A stretch of DNA of 64,000 nt, taken from positions 16,309-80,308 of the forward strand of contig JAAYAY010000302.1 of the NCBI GenBank assembly GCA_012719125.1, read 5' to 3'. The notes under the pieces are model-generated. The model had not been told where the DNA came from and did not search any database. It was given only the letters and a program-made list of their open reading frames with translations. The position numbers and the translations under genes were made by a program. The DNA is from Planctomycetaceae bacterium (GTDB lineage Bacteria > Planctomycetota > Planctomycetia > Pirellulales > Thermoguttaceae). Positions 44,649 through 53,058 of this stretch are shown piece after piece (position 1 is the stretch's first letter; each line of letters starts with the position of its first letter).

Positions 44649-45230
44649 ATGAGTGCCTTCCACGTCGTCTGGAACGTTCCCAATTCCGCCACGGTGGCGA
44701 GGCTGATCCTGGCGGTCTTGACGTTCTGCCTGATTCCGTTCGGGCTCTATTGGGCGTCGTTCGCACTGTTCGTACTCGCGGCGAGCACCGACTGGTTCGA
44801 CGGGTGGTACGCGCGCCGCTATCAGCAGGTCACCGTGTTGGGGCGGATTCTGGACCCCTTTGCCGACAAGATCATCATCTGCGGAACGTTCATCTTCCTG
44901 GTGGCCGAGCCGGCTTTGACGACCCGTTGGTACGGCCTGCAACCCTGGATGGCGGTCGTGATCGTGGGGCGAGAACTGCTGGTTACCGGACTGCGCAGCT
45001 TCATTGAACAGAAAGGGGGCGATTTCTCGGCCAAGATGTCCGGCAAACTGAAAATGGTGTTCCAGTGCGTGGCGGGCGCCGCCGCCCTGGCGATTTTGGC
45101 CTGGGGCCCCGAGCCGCCCGTCTTGCTCAACGCTACATTCCTCGTCTCGCTTTGGCTGGCCGTTTTCTATACCATCCATTCCGGTGTAGGCTATGTTTCT
45201 GCAGCGATCCGCATGGTGAGCCTCACTTGA
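44649..45230 (+). CDS. pgsA: CDP-diacylglycerol--glycerol-3-phosphate 3-phosphatidyltransferase
   Basis: 193 residues, about five membrane helices. The CDP-alcohol phosphotransferase motif is complete: DWFDGWYARRYQQVTVLGRI followed by LDPFADK (DGxxARx8GxxxDxxxD). It makes phosphatidylglycerol phosphate. The start ATG is preceded by CCCTGAACCCTGAACCCTGA, a short tandem stretch. rimO lies 23 bp upstream on the same strand, so they may be co-transcribed. Confidence 0.9.
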   Translation: MSAFHVVWNVPNSATVARLILAVLTFCLIPFGLYWASFALFVLAASTDWFDGWYARRYQQVTVLGRILDPFADKIIICGTFIFLVAEPALTTRWYGLQPWMAVVIVGRELLVTGLRSFIEQKGGDFSAKMSGKLKMVFQCVAGAAALAILAWGPEPPVLLNATFLVSLWLAVFYTIHSGVGYVSAAIRMVSLT

Positions 45231-45264
45231 TTTCTTCGACGGCCTGCCGGCCTGCCCCGAGTGA

Positions 45265-46212
45265 ATGGATAAACCTTCGCCCGACATCGTGACCTTGCTC
45301 CTCAACTGCGTCGTTCTCGCGACGGTCGTCGGCGGGATCGCCGTCTGGCTGGTGGTTCTTGCCCGCGTTCTCCGCCGGCAGCCGGTGATCAGGTTTGAGG
45401 CCCGGCGTCCGGTTCCCTGGAACGGCTGGGACGCGGTCGGGCTGTTTCTGGGCATGTTCCTGCTTGCCCTTCTGCTGTCGCAGGTTGCAGAGAAGACACT
45501 GGGCTGGAAATTCGAAAAACCCCAGAAGATGCCGCACGCTGCGGCGCCTGCGGGTGAAGACCTCGATCTGGAACGTGCCCACCCGATCGTGGTCTTATTG
45601 AGCAGCGACTTGAATCGTGCCGTCGTCTTCCTCTGTCTCTTCAGTGCGGTGGTCCTGGCCCCTATCCACGAAGAGTTCACCTTTCGCCTGGTGATGCAGG
45701 GCGCCTTCGAAAACATCGACGCTCGCTATCGCCGTCTGTTCCGCTATCCGGGCCGGTGGCTCGGTCTGGCGCCCGTCGTCATGTCGTCGCTCGTCTTCGC
45801 CTCGCTGCATTTTCGGGTCCCGCGCCCGAGGCAACCCGAAGAGATCATGCATCTGCTCATTATCGACGCGGTCGCCCGGGTGCTGCTGGTGGCCGGCGGG
45901 ATCATCTATTTGCGGAGGATCCGATTGGCGAGCTGGTCCGATCTGGGGATTCGCTTCGACAAGTTCCTGACAGATCTCGGCCTGGCGGGAACCACCTTCG
46001 TTGCCGTGATCGTGCCGATCTACGTCATTCAGATCGAGCTGGCCAAGCGATTCCCGGAGATCGTCCCCGACCCGCTGCCGCTGTTCCTGCTCGCGCTGGC
46101 CCTGGGCTATCTCTACTTCCGCACCCATCGGATCACGCCGTGCATTCTTCTGCACCTGATCTTCAACGGGTCCTCAATGGCCATGTTCTTTGCGACGACA
46201 CCGGCACACTAG
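45265..46212 (+). CDS. CPBP-family intramembrane glutamic endopeptidase
   Basis: 315 residues with about eight membrane segments. The CPBP/Rce1 motifs are present: [18 protein letters not shown] (EExxxR, catalytic Glu), [10 protein letters not shown] (FxxxH) and [13 protein letters not shown] (HxxxN). Intramembrane proteases of this family act on prenylated or other membrane proteins; the substrate here is unknown. It starts 34 bp after pgsA. Confidence 0.9.
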   Translation: MDKPSPDIVTLLLNCVVLATVVGGIAVWLVVLARVLRRQPVIRFEARRPVPWNGWDAVGLFLGMFLLALLLSQVAEKTLGWKFEKPQKMPHAAAPAGEDLDLERAHPIVVLLSSDLNRAVVFLCLFSAVVLAPIHEEFTFRLVMQGAFENIDARYRRLFRYPGRWLGLAPVVMSSLVFASLHFRVPRPRQPEEIMHLLIIDAVARVLLVAGGIIYLRRIRLASWSDLGIRFDKFLTDLGLAGTTFVAVIVPIYVIQIELAKRFPEIVPDPLPLFLLALALGYLYFRTHRITPCILLHLIFNGSSMAMFFATTPAH

Positions 46213-46250
46213 CGGCTAGAGTCTTCCGTCATAAGATGCTCGCATCTTTG

Positions 46251-46415
46251 AAATTCGAAGTGTGAAGCACGAAATACGAAACAAATTCAAAGCTTGAATT
46301 CGAAATGTTTCAAACCAGACGAACAGACTCGTGCCGACACACACAGTCTTGTTTCGAGCCTTTGGTATTCGGGTTTTGGATTTGTTTCGGATTTCGTGCT
46401 TCGCACTTCGGATTT
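46251..46415. repeat. Long imperfect inverted repeat (CGAAGTGCGAAGCACGAAAT type)
   Basis: Bases ~46251-46316 and ~46349-46415 are inverted copies with moderate divergence; the best-kept arm reads GAAGCACGAAAT on both sides. No coding content. It lies between the CPBP gene and the oxidoreductase gene. AT-richer than its surroundings. Confidence 0.55.
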
Positions 46416-46525
46416 GGCTGCGGCCCTCGCGACACCCTTTCGTGGCTCCCTGAAACGGCCTATAATGCCGGTCTTCACGCACAGATCACCGACCAGACCT
46501 TTCCTTCCGGACAGGAGAACATGTC

Positions 46526-47620
46526 ATGGCCATGGGCTTTGGGATTATCGGCTGCGGGATGATTTCGAACTTTCACGCGAAGGCCATTGCCGACGTCGAC
46601 GGAGCCGAACTGGTGGCCTGCTTCGACATGGTCAAGGACTCGGCCGACCGGCTGGCCAAAGCCACCGGCTGCACGCCCTACTACAGCCTCGACCAGATGC
46701 TCGCCGATCCCAAGGTCGACGTCGTCACCATCGGCACGCCCAGCGGCGCCCACATGGACCCGGCCATCGCCGCGGCCAAGGCCGGCAAGCACGTGATCGT
46801 CGAAAAGCCCCTGGAAATCACCCTGGATAGATGCGATCGCATCATCGCCGAGTGCCGCAAGGCGGGTGTCGTCGTTTCCACGATCTTCCCTTCTCGATTC
46901 CACGATTCCAGCCGGAAGATCCGCAAGGCCATCGACGCGGGGCGCTTTGGACGGATGACGGTCGGCGACGCCTACATCAAGTGGTATCGCACCCAGCAGT
47001 ACTACGACAGCGGCGCCTGGCGCGGCACCTGGGCTCTCGACGGCGGCGGCGCCCTGATGAACCAGGCGATCCACACGGTCGACCTCCTCAGTTGGTTCAT
47101 GGGCCCGGTCGCCGAAATCAGCGCCAAGACGGCCCTCCTCGGCCACACCGGCATCGAGGTCGAAGACGTAGCGGTCGCGTCGCTCCGCTTTGCCAGCGGC
47201 GCCCTCGGCGTGATCGAAGCCAGCACGGCCGTCTATCCCGGCTATCTCAAACGCGTCGAACTCCACGGGCTGACCGGTTCGGCCATGATGGAAGAAGAAG
47301 ACATCGTCAAGTGGGACTTCGCCGAGGCCGCGCCCGAAGACGCAGCCGTCAAGGAGCAGATGGCCAGTCAGAAGTCGGGCGGCGGCGGTGCCGCCGATCC
47401 GGCCGCCATCGGCCACCACGGCCATACCCACCAGTTCCAGGACGTGGTCGACGCCATTCGCGAGGGCCGGCAACCTGCCGTCGACGGTCCTGGAGGCCGG
47501 ACCGCCGTAGAAATCATCCTCGCCATCTACAAGGCCGCCGAAACCGGGCAGACCGTCAAGCTCCCCCTCGACGGCGATCCCGAATTGCGAGCGAGGGAAG
47601 TCGGGGTAGGCGGGCTGTAA
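46526..47620 (+). CDS. Gfo/Idh/MocA family NAD(P)-dependent oxidoreductase
   Basis: 364 residues. Rossmann opening FGIIGCGMISNFHAKAI, then GKHVIVEKPLEITLD with the conserved EKP lysine, and the C-terminal alpha/beta domain (GAWRGTWALDGGGALMNQAIHTVDLL with the His of the active site). It oxidises or reduces a sugar or inositol derivative. GGAGAACATGTC precedes the start codon. The gene stands alone, with a REP half-site just after its stop. The substrate cannot be told. Confidence 0.9.
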   Translation: MAMGFGIIGCGMISNFHAKAIADVDGAELVACFDMVKDSADRLAKATGCTPYYSLDQMLADPKVDVVTIGTPSGAHMDPAIAAAKAGKHVIVEKPLEITLDRCDRIIAECRKAGVVVSTIFPSRFHDSSRKIRKAIDAGRFGRMTVGDAYIKWYRTQQYYDSGAWRGTWALDGGGALMNQAIHTVDLLSWFMGPVAEISAKTALLGHTGIEVEDVAVASLRFASGALGVIEASTAVYPGYLKRVELHGLTGSAMMEEEDIVKWDFAEAAPEDAAVKEQMASQKSGGGGAADPAAIGHHGHTHQFQDVVDAIREGRQPAVDGPGGRTAVEIILAIYKAAETGQTVKLPLDGDPELRAREVGVGGL

Positions 47621-47916
47621 CACACTCTCTTCCACCACATCGTTTAACCCGCTGCCGCAGGCGAGGCCAGTCGTTGTCTCGCAGTGACTCGGAAAAATCC
47701 AAAAAAACGATACAACCCGCACAGCTTACCAGCCGATATCTCCTTTGAGCGTTTGGCCGCCCGGACGACTGGTGGCTGCATGGACGGTGTTGACCGCCAG
47801 GCAGAACGGGCTGGCTCTCCCTCGTCGATGGTAGTTGGTGCGTTTCGAGTCAAGTTTTGCCCGACGGATCAAAACCGGTTTGAGGTGGAACCTCGCTAGA
47901 ACTGTGGAGTAACCTC

Positions 47917-48249
47917 ATGCAAGTGAAAGTCTACACCCCCCAGATTGTGGAGATTCCGAGTGAATACTTGCCCGCTCTCGCCAAGCGAGCCGCCGATAGC
48001 CTCGGTGATCGGGCTGGCGAGGTTTCGGCCACCCGGGGTCACCTCGTTCGCCAGGCTGTGCAGGACGGTCTGCTCCGCAAATTCGACGATCTGGTTGGCG
48101 ACGACGGAACGGTCGATCTCGTGTGCGATCCGGGGATGGAGATCCCACTGGAGCTGGAAAACCGCACGCTCACGCTCACCGAACTGCTCGACGCTCTCCA
48201 CGTCAAGCGGACTTGGGGCGACGTGAAGGCGGCCTCCGAAGCAGCCTGA
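47917..48249 (+). CDS. Hypothetical protein, 110 residues
   Basis: Well-formed small gene: ATG with GGAG at good spacing. The product is acidic and helical, with PSEYLPALAKRAADSLGDRA, then TRGHLVRQAVQDGLL and LTLTELLDALHVKRTWGDV. No membrane helix or signal. I do not recognise a family. The next gene starts 245 bp further on the same strand. Confidence 0.55.
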   Translation: MQVKVYTPQIVEIPSEYLPALAKRAADSLGDRAGEVSATRGHLVRQAVQDGLLRKFDDLVGDDGTVDLVCDPGMEIPLELENRTLTLTELLDALHVKRTWGDVKAASEAA

Positions 48250-48494
48250 CGATTCTCGGCCACGTGGTGCCGTGCCGGAACGGACCTCCAATCGGAGTCT
48301 CGGGGGATTCTCCGCGTTGGAGGCGGCCCATCCGGGCCGAGCGCTGACTCGTGCCCGCTGGCCGGCCCGTTAGCTGGCTCATTGCACGGAGGAGTTGGGT
48401 TGTGCAAGGACTGTTGAGCCGCTTGCAGGCTTGGATCGGACTCTCGAAACCGTGCCGCGTGAGCAACGAATCCAATTGCCACAGGAGCGAGTCG

Positions 48495-49130
48495 ATGTCG
48501 GCCTTGCCGCAAGCCCATAAGATGGAGCAAGTGTTTGATAATCTGGCCGCCCGAAAGACGGCTGCCGCCTCTCAGTTGCTCGAACTGCCGCCTCCATGGA
48601 GAGTTGTCTCGCGAGATGGTTCGACCAGTTCTGTGGCCAAACATCCATCGGCATACATACAGGATTGCCCCGATTGCCTGGCCGGACGGTGCGGGCAGAA
48701 TCTACAAGGATGCCAGTGCTCCAGCGGAGGGGGACCCGTAACGGTCTCGCTCAACCGGCTGACGGAAGCCGGTTCCCCAGGCCGGATTCCCACCCCTGCC
48801 GCAGGAACTTCGATCACTGCGGCAATGCCCCAGGCGAAACCCCAGTTGTTTGAGCAGCCAGCCAAACAGCCGCCCTCCAACTTCTTGGAGCCGCGAGCCA
48901 CTCAGCGGCAACCCTTCCTGTTCCATGCAATGGAGCCGGAACGGAGCCGCAGCCCTTCTCCTGCTGCCCCTTCGGCTGCCAGCCAGCCGCCCCCGACTGC
49001 CGCCTCCGCCCACCAAGTCCCGGGAGACGAGCTTCAGACGGTCGTCAACCACTGGCCGTGGCTGCCACGGAGCACGCGCCGAGCGATATTGGCACTGATT
49101 CAGGCTTCGAATGAGGCTGACCGCGCCTGA
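48495..49130 (+). CDS. Hypothetical protein, Pro/Ser-rich
   Basis: About 211 residues from ATG 48495, which has AGGAG nine bases upstream; an upstream ATG at 48351 lacks such support. Cys-rich patch CPDCLAGRCGQNLQGCQC in the first half, a long disordered Pro/Ser/Ala-rich middle, and a compact end HWPWLPRSTRRAILALIQAS that resembles the C-terminus of several short planctomycete hypothetical proteins. Function unknown. The patch could bind a metal. Confidence 0.45.
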   Translation: MSALPQAHKMEQVFDNLAARKTAAASQLLELPPPWRVVSRDGSTSSVAKHPSAYIQDCPDCLAGRCGQNLQGCQCSSGGGPVTVSLNRLTEAGSPGRIPTPAAGTSITAAMPQAKPQLFEQPAKQPPSNFLEPRATQRQPFLFHAMEPERSRSPSPAAPSAASQPPPTAASAHQVPGDELQTVVNHWPWLPRSTRRAILALIQASNEADRA

Positions 49131-49537
49131 ACGGCTCACGGCGAGCTATTCCGACGAACTCTTCTGATCGATCCGCCTGCTGCCGTCGCGGTCCATTCTG
49201 CCGCCACTCTTGCCGTAAGCGACTGCCCTTAAACAGCTTGCGACGTTCTCTCGGCCTCCTTCCTGGCTCGCGGGTCGGCATCTTCCCTGCAGTTCTCGTG
49301 GCCAAACGAGTCCTTTTGAATAGACCAACACGAGCGGACGGCCGGATATGCCGCCTGTACGGGCTGTGCGGCAGGAGCGTGTTTTTCCGTTCTCGCACAG
49401 TCGTGCGGTCGATGCCAATGAATGAGACTTGAAGTGAACACACGGAGAAACCGGCTTGTCGGGCCTGCAAGCCTTCCAACGGCTGAGCCTGATCTGACGA
49501 GACCGTTCCTCCGCATCGACCTTCCCTGACAACGGAC
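49131..49537. other. Intergenic, no supported gene
   Basis: 407 bp before the WD40 gene. Minus-strand frames of 110 to 145 codons cross it but are Arg/Ser-rich without recognisable motifs. I see no repeat or terminator of note. Confidence 0.4.
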
Positions 49538-51604
49538 GTGGCCGTGGATCAACGACCCAGCCCGCACAACTCACAGCGGCACCAGTCCGGTTCGCAGCCA
49601 GAGCGGACGCTTTATTGTCCGCTTTGCCATCGTTCTCTCAAGACCAACGCGACCGGTTTGTCGGCGGAGGTCGTTTGTGAGGGATGCGGATTCGCGTTTG
49701 AACTGCCCCCAGCCGGTTCACCGGCCCCAACAGTGCCCGCCGAGAAGTCGCTTTCACAACCAGCAGACCCCCTGGATTGTTGGCTGGCGGGCGCCCCTAT
49801 TCGCCCTCGGCAGGCGAGCGACTGGGAACGTCTTCGTGAGTGGAGCCGGCAGCGTCCGCTGGCGGCGAGGTTGGTTGCTGCCTCGGCGCTTGCCACGCTG
49901 TTGGTGGCCGTGGTGTCGACGGTCATGCTCTGCGGAGTGTCGGCGGTCCACCGGCAGACCGAACACGCGCTGACCCTCGTCCAGCAGCAGTATACGCGGA
50001 CCCAACTCAAACTGCAGGAGTCGGAGAGGCTCGTTCGAGAACACAAGCGAGAAACTCACCGGGCAACGGAGGCTTGCCAGCGCACGCTCGCCAAGTTGCA
50101 GGAAACGGAAGGAAGCCTCAACGATCTGCGGCAACGCTACGATGCCCTGGCCCAAGGGCAAGAACAGATCCAAGCCGAGGCGCGGCTGGCCCTTGTCCGG
50201 AAGATGGTTGCCGAGAGCGCTCGCCGACTGGCCGTCCAACCCGCGGAGAGCTTGCTCCTTGCCGAACGGGCGATCACCTACCTTGGGCGCCAAGGGGAAT
50301 CGGTTGACGTGAAGCTTCAACAGACGCTTCGCGATGCGGCGGCACTTACCGGCGACGACGTACTTCGCGGCCATTCCGGTCCGGTGGAGGCAATCGCCGT
50401 CAGCAGTAACGGTCGATGGTTGCTGACGGGCAGCGTCGACACAACCGTGCGGCTCTGGGACCTCCATAACCATCCCCTCGACCAGTCCCTGCTGCTCGAG
50501 GGCCACGAGTCTCCCATACGGTTTGCCGTGATCTCGCCGGATTCTTGCTGGGCGATCACGAGCGACGATGGCGGCCATGTCGCGGTCTGGGATCTTCGCT
50601 CTTCCGATCCTGCTGTTTCGGTGCGGAAGTTGCAAGCCCACCAGGGGAGGATCCACGCTCTGGCCGTCAGCTCCGACAGCCGCTGGCTGGCCGTTGGCGG
50701 AACCGGGTCCTTCGAAGAGGAGGACAATAGCGTACGGCTCTGGGATCTCAAGGAACTCTCGAGGACGGAACAGGGCAGTCCGGTTCGCGCGGCCGAGCAA
50801 CCCGTCGTTCTGCGGGGGCATCTGGGACCGGTGCTGGCGGTTGCCGTCACCCCCGACTGCCGCTGGGTGGTGACGGGAAGCGACGACGAGACGGTCCGTC
50901 TGTTCGACCTCACGTCACACTGTCCGGCCGCTTCGCAGGTGGTTCTGCGGGAGCATTCAGGACCGGTGACCAGCATCGCCGTCAGTCCCGACGGCCGCTG
51001 GATGGTCACCGGAAGCCGCGATCAAACGGTTCGGTTGTGGGATCTCACCACGCCACAACCTGGCAGCCGGGTCACGGTTCTCAACGGGCATGAAGGGAGC
51101 GTGCACTCGGTGGCCATCAGTTCCACGGGCCGTTGGGTGGCAACGGCAGCCCACGATCATACGGTCCGGCTCTGGGACATGAACGCGGTCGATCCGGCCG
51201 CATCGTGCGTCGTCCTGAGCGAACAGCCGCGAGACGTGGGGCCGCTCCTCTTCAGCCCCGACGGCCGGCAACTCATCGCCGGAGGCGAGGACGGTACGGC
51301 CTGCGTATGGGAGGTCGAGACAGGCGCCTCTTCGTCCGCTCCCGTGCTCCTCCGCGGACATTGCGGCCCCGTCGGCGCTCTGGCAATCACTCCTGACGGG
51401 CGAAAAGTGCTGACAGGTTGCCGCCAGGCGTCCGATCGAACGGATTGCCTGGTGCGACTGTGGGATCTGCCCATCGGCGAGGTGCTCGAGAAGGCTCGTC
51501 CAGTGGTTGCCCAACGACTGAACGCAAGCGAGCAGGAGACGATACTCCTGGAAACGGCACGTCGCACCGACGAAGGCGACCAGAGCGAAGCGAAGGTCCA
51601 ATAG
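49538..51604 (+). CDS. Membrane-anchored WD40-repeat protein
   Basis: 688 residues from GTG 49538. N-terminal zinc ribbon (YCPLCHRSLK...CEGCGFAF), one membrane helix (~107-132), a coiled coil (~145-230), then eight WD40 repeats (~274-650) of the GHxGPV...VSxDGRWxxTGSxDxTVRLWDL kind. Repeats 3 and 8 contain insertions and repeat 7 lacks the GH motif. An eight-blade propeller is plausible. The domain order fits a scaffold anchored in the membrane. Related planctomycete proteins are often joined to kinases; here there is no kinase domain, so a partner in trans is possible. Confidence 0.85.
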   Translation: MAVDQRPSPHNSQRHQSGSQPERTLYCPLCHRSLKTNATGLSAEVVCEGCGFAFELPPAGSPAPTVPAEKSLSQPADPLDCWLAGAPIRPRQASDWERLREWSRQRPLAARLVAASALATLLVAVVSTVMLCGVSAVHRQTEHALTLVQQQYTRTQLKLQESERLVREHKRETHRATEACQRTLAKLQETEGSLNDLRQRYDALAQGQEQIQAEARLALVRKMVAESARRLAVQPAESLLLAERAITYLGRQGESVDVKLQQTLRDAAALTGDDVLRGHSGPVEAIAVSSNGRWLLTGSVDTTVRLWDLHNHPLDQSLLLEGHESPIRFAVISPDSCWAITSDDGGHVAVWDLRSSDPAVSVRKLQAHQGRIHALAVSSDSRWLAVGGTGSFEEEDNSVRLWDLKELSRTEQGSPVRAAEQPVVLRGHLGPVLAVAVTPDCRWVVTGSDDETVRLFDLTSHCPAASQVVLREHSGPVTSIAVSPDGRWMVTGSRDQTVRLWDLTTPQPGSRVTVLNGHEGSVHSVAISSTGRWVATAAHDHTVRLWDMNAVDPAASCVVLSEQPRDVGPLLFSPDGRQLIAGGEDGTACVWEVETGASSSAPVLLRGHCGPVGALAITPDGRKVLTGCRQASDRTDCLVRLWDLPIGEVLEKARPVVAQRLNASEQETILLETARRTDEGDQSEAKVQ

Positions 51605-51702
51605 TGGGTCGCTCGTGCCGGGCGCGACTCGAAGCAAGAAAGCCGTCCCCAATTCAAAGAGTGACACCTGGCTAGTGGCACCCACTTGCCGCACGTGCCC
51701 CC

Positions 51703-51795
51703 TTAGTGGTTCTGACGCACAGCTATCGTTCCCGCCAGGAAGCAGACGCCGAGAAAGAGCAGGAAGATTGCGGCTTGAACTGCTTCGATCGACAT
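51703..51795 (-). CDS. Possible 30-residue single-helix membrane protein
   Basis: ATG at 51793-51795, TAA at 51703-51705. The peptide starts MSIEAVQAAIFLLFLGVCF and ends RQNH: one hydrophobic helix with a short polar tail, as in small regulatory membrane proteins. No strong ribosome binding site is seen, and nothing else in this gap (51605-52121) looks coding. Tentative. Confidence 0.3.
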   Translation of the reverse strand: MSIEAVQAAIFLLFLGVCFLAGTIAVRQNH

Positions 51796-52121
51796 GGTGC
51801 GGACGCCAATTCGGCAGGGGAAGGATCAACGAGGCAAGCCGTCGCAGGGAAGCTGCCGGTTCGATCCATCAACAAGGCAAGAGGGTCGCAACACTCTCAT
51901 CGACGGCAACCACCGGGGGCCTCAAGCCGTAAGTGATCCGCCCTCCCGTCAGCTTCATCCGATTCCCATACCCTACCTGTACCAGCCCTTACGATCCTGT
52001 CAATCCGCCCGAATGAGGCACAAATCCGGTACGCAGAAGCCTGGCGAGGCCCTGCCCCTACCGCCTTTTCCGCACCCAAATAAGAGGCCGACGCCTCGTT
52101 CCTCCAAAGTGTCCCAGTCGG

Positions 52122-52277
52122 GGGGATTTCACTCGCTCTGAAGCGGATTCCCTCGCATCGCTGCTGGAGCAGGCCGGATTCGAGCCCGAGCCGTCACGAA
52201 AACGCGCCAAACCGAAGAGGTTCAACCGTTCGCCAAACCTTGCCGTTTCCCAAAGGGCCGTCGATGCATACATTTGA
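52122..52277 (+). pseudogene. Possible 3' gene remnant
   Basis: A plus-strand frame ending with TGA at 52275-52277 reads TRSEADSLASLLEQAGFEPE followed by a basic RKRAKPKRFNRS stretch. The composition is protein-like, but no start codon or family can be assigned. It may be the end of a decayed gene. The bases 51796-52121 hold nothing else that I can support. Confidence 0.25.
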
Positions 52278-52405
52278 AACAGTGCCATTCCAACGAGAAG
52301 ACGACTCGGCGTCCTGCGACCGTGGCGGGAGCTTTCTCGCGGGCGGCGGCCTCTCTGTTTTCCCTCAACATCAATCGGCCTCACCCATGGGCCTCGGCGG
52401 CGAAG

Positions 52406-52870
52406 ATGGACACCGGGATCAACCTGAATGATGAACCGGTGGGGCGAGCCGGACTCCTTTCTCCCCTCTGTATCACGCCTGACACCTCGATTCGAGAGGC
52501 CTTGCTCGTTCTTCGATCGCAACATCGCGGAGCCCTGCTGGTCTGCCGGGAGGAGAGACTGGTAGGCATCCTCACCGAACGCGACGTCGTGCGGATTCTC
52601 GTGGAAGCCAAGAACCTGGATGCCCCCGTCAGCCGGGAAATGGTGAGTGAACCGCTCGCCGTCGGCGAAAACGCCTCGGTTGCCGAGGCCATTCGGCGAA
52701 TGGCGGAGAACGGTTATCGGCGACTGCCCGTGGTCGATGCGTCGAACCGGCCGGTCGGCCTGGTCGACGTGGAAGGAATCGTGCACTTCCTGGTCGAACA
52801 TTTCCCCGAGGCCGTTTACAATCTCCCCCCGGTCGCCAGTCCGGCCACGCGAGAACGGGAGGGACCCTGA
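52406..52870 (+). CDS. CBS-domain pair protein
   Basis: About 154 residues from ATG 52406. Two CBS motifs: ITPDTSIREALLVLRSQHRG...VGILTERDVVRI and VGENASVAEAIRRMAENGYRRLPVVD...VGLVDVEGIVHFL. CBS pairs bind adenine nucleotides and regulate partner proteins. It lies ~190 bp upstream of korA; a second CBS gene follows korB, which makes a regulatory role for the oxidoreductase plausible. Confidence 0.8.
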   Translation: MDTGINLNDEPVGRAGLLSPLCITPDTSIREALLVLRSQHRGALLVCREERLVGILTERDVVRILVEAKNLDAPVSREMVSEPLAVGENASVAEAIRRMAENGYRRLPVVDASNRPVGLVDVEGIVHFLVEHFPEAVYNLPPVASPATREREGP

Positions 52871-53058
52871 CGCGCCGTTCGCTCCCTTCGGGCCACAAAC
52901 CGATCTTGAGAAAGCACTTCTTGGGGGAACAACTGGCAGGAATCTTATTGGGGTGGCAATACCTATTGGCTAATCGATTTTGCGCGGTATGCTGAACCTT
53001 GGAACGATCTCCCTCCTTCAACGAGCTGCCCCGTGACCAACGCAGCTCCCCTCCTCCC

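Noticed and set aside
44526..45716. 396-codon minus-strand frame opposite pgsA
   Set aside because: Shadow frame; pgsA and CPBP motifs prove the plus strand.
46475..47722. 415-codon minus-strand frame opposite the Gfo/Idh gene
   Set aside because: Shadow frame without motifs; the EKP-containing frame is real.
47644..47899. Short plus-strand frame (47684-47899) before the 110-residue gene
   Set aside because: No ribosome site or motif; the interval starts with a REP half-site (CGTTTAACCCGCTGCCGCAGGCG).
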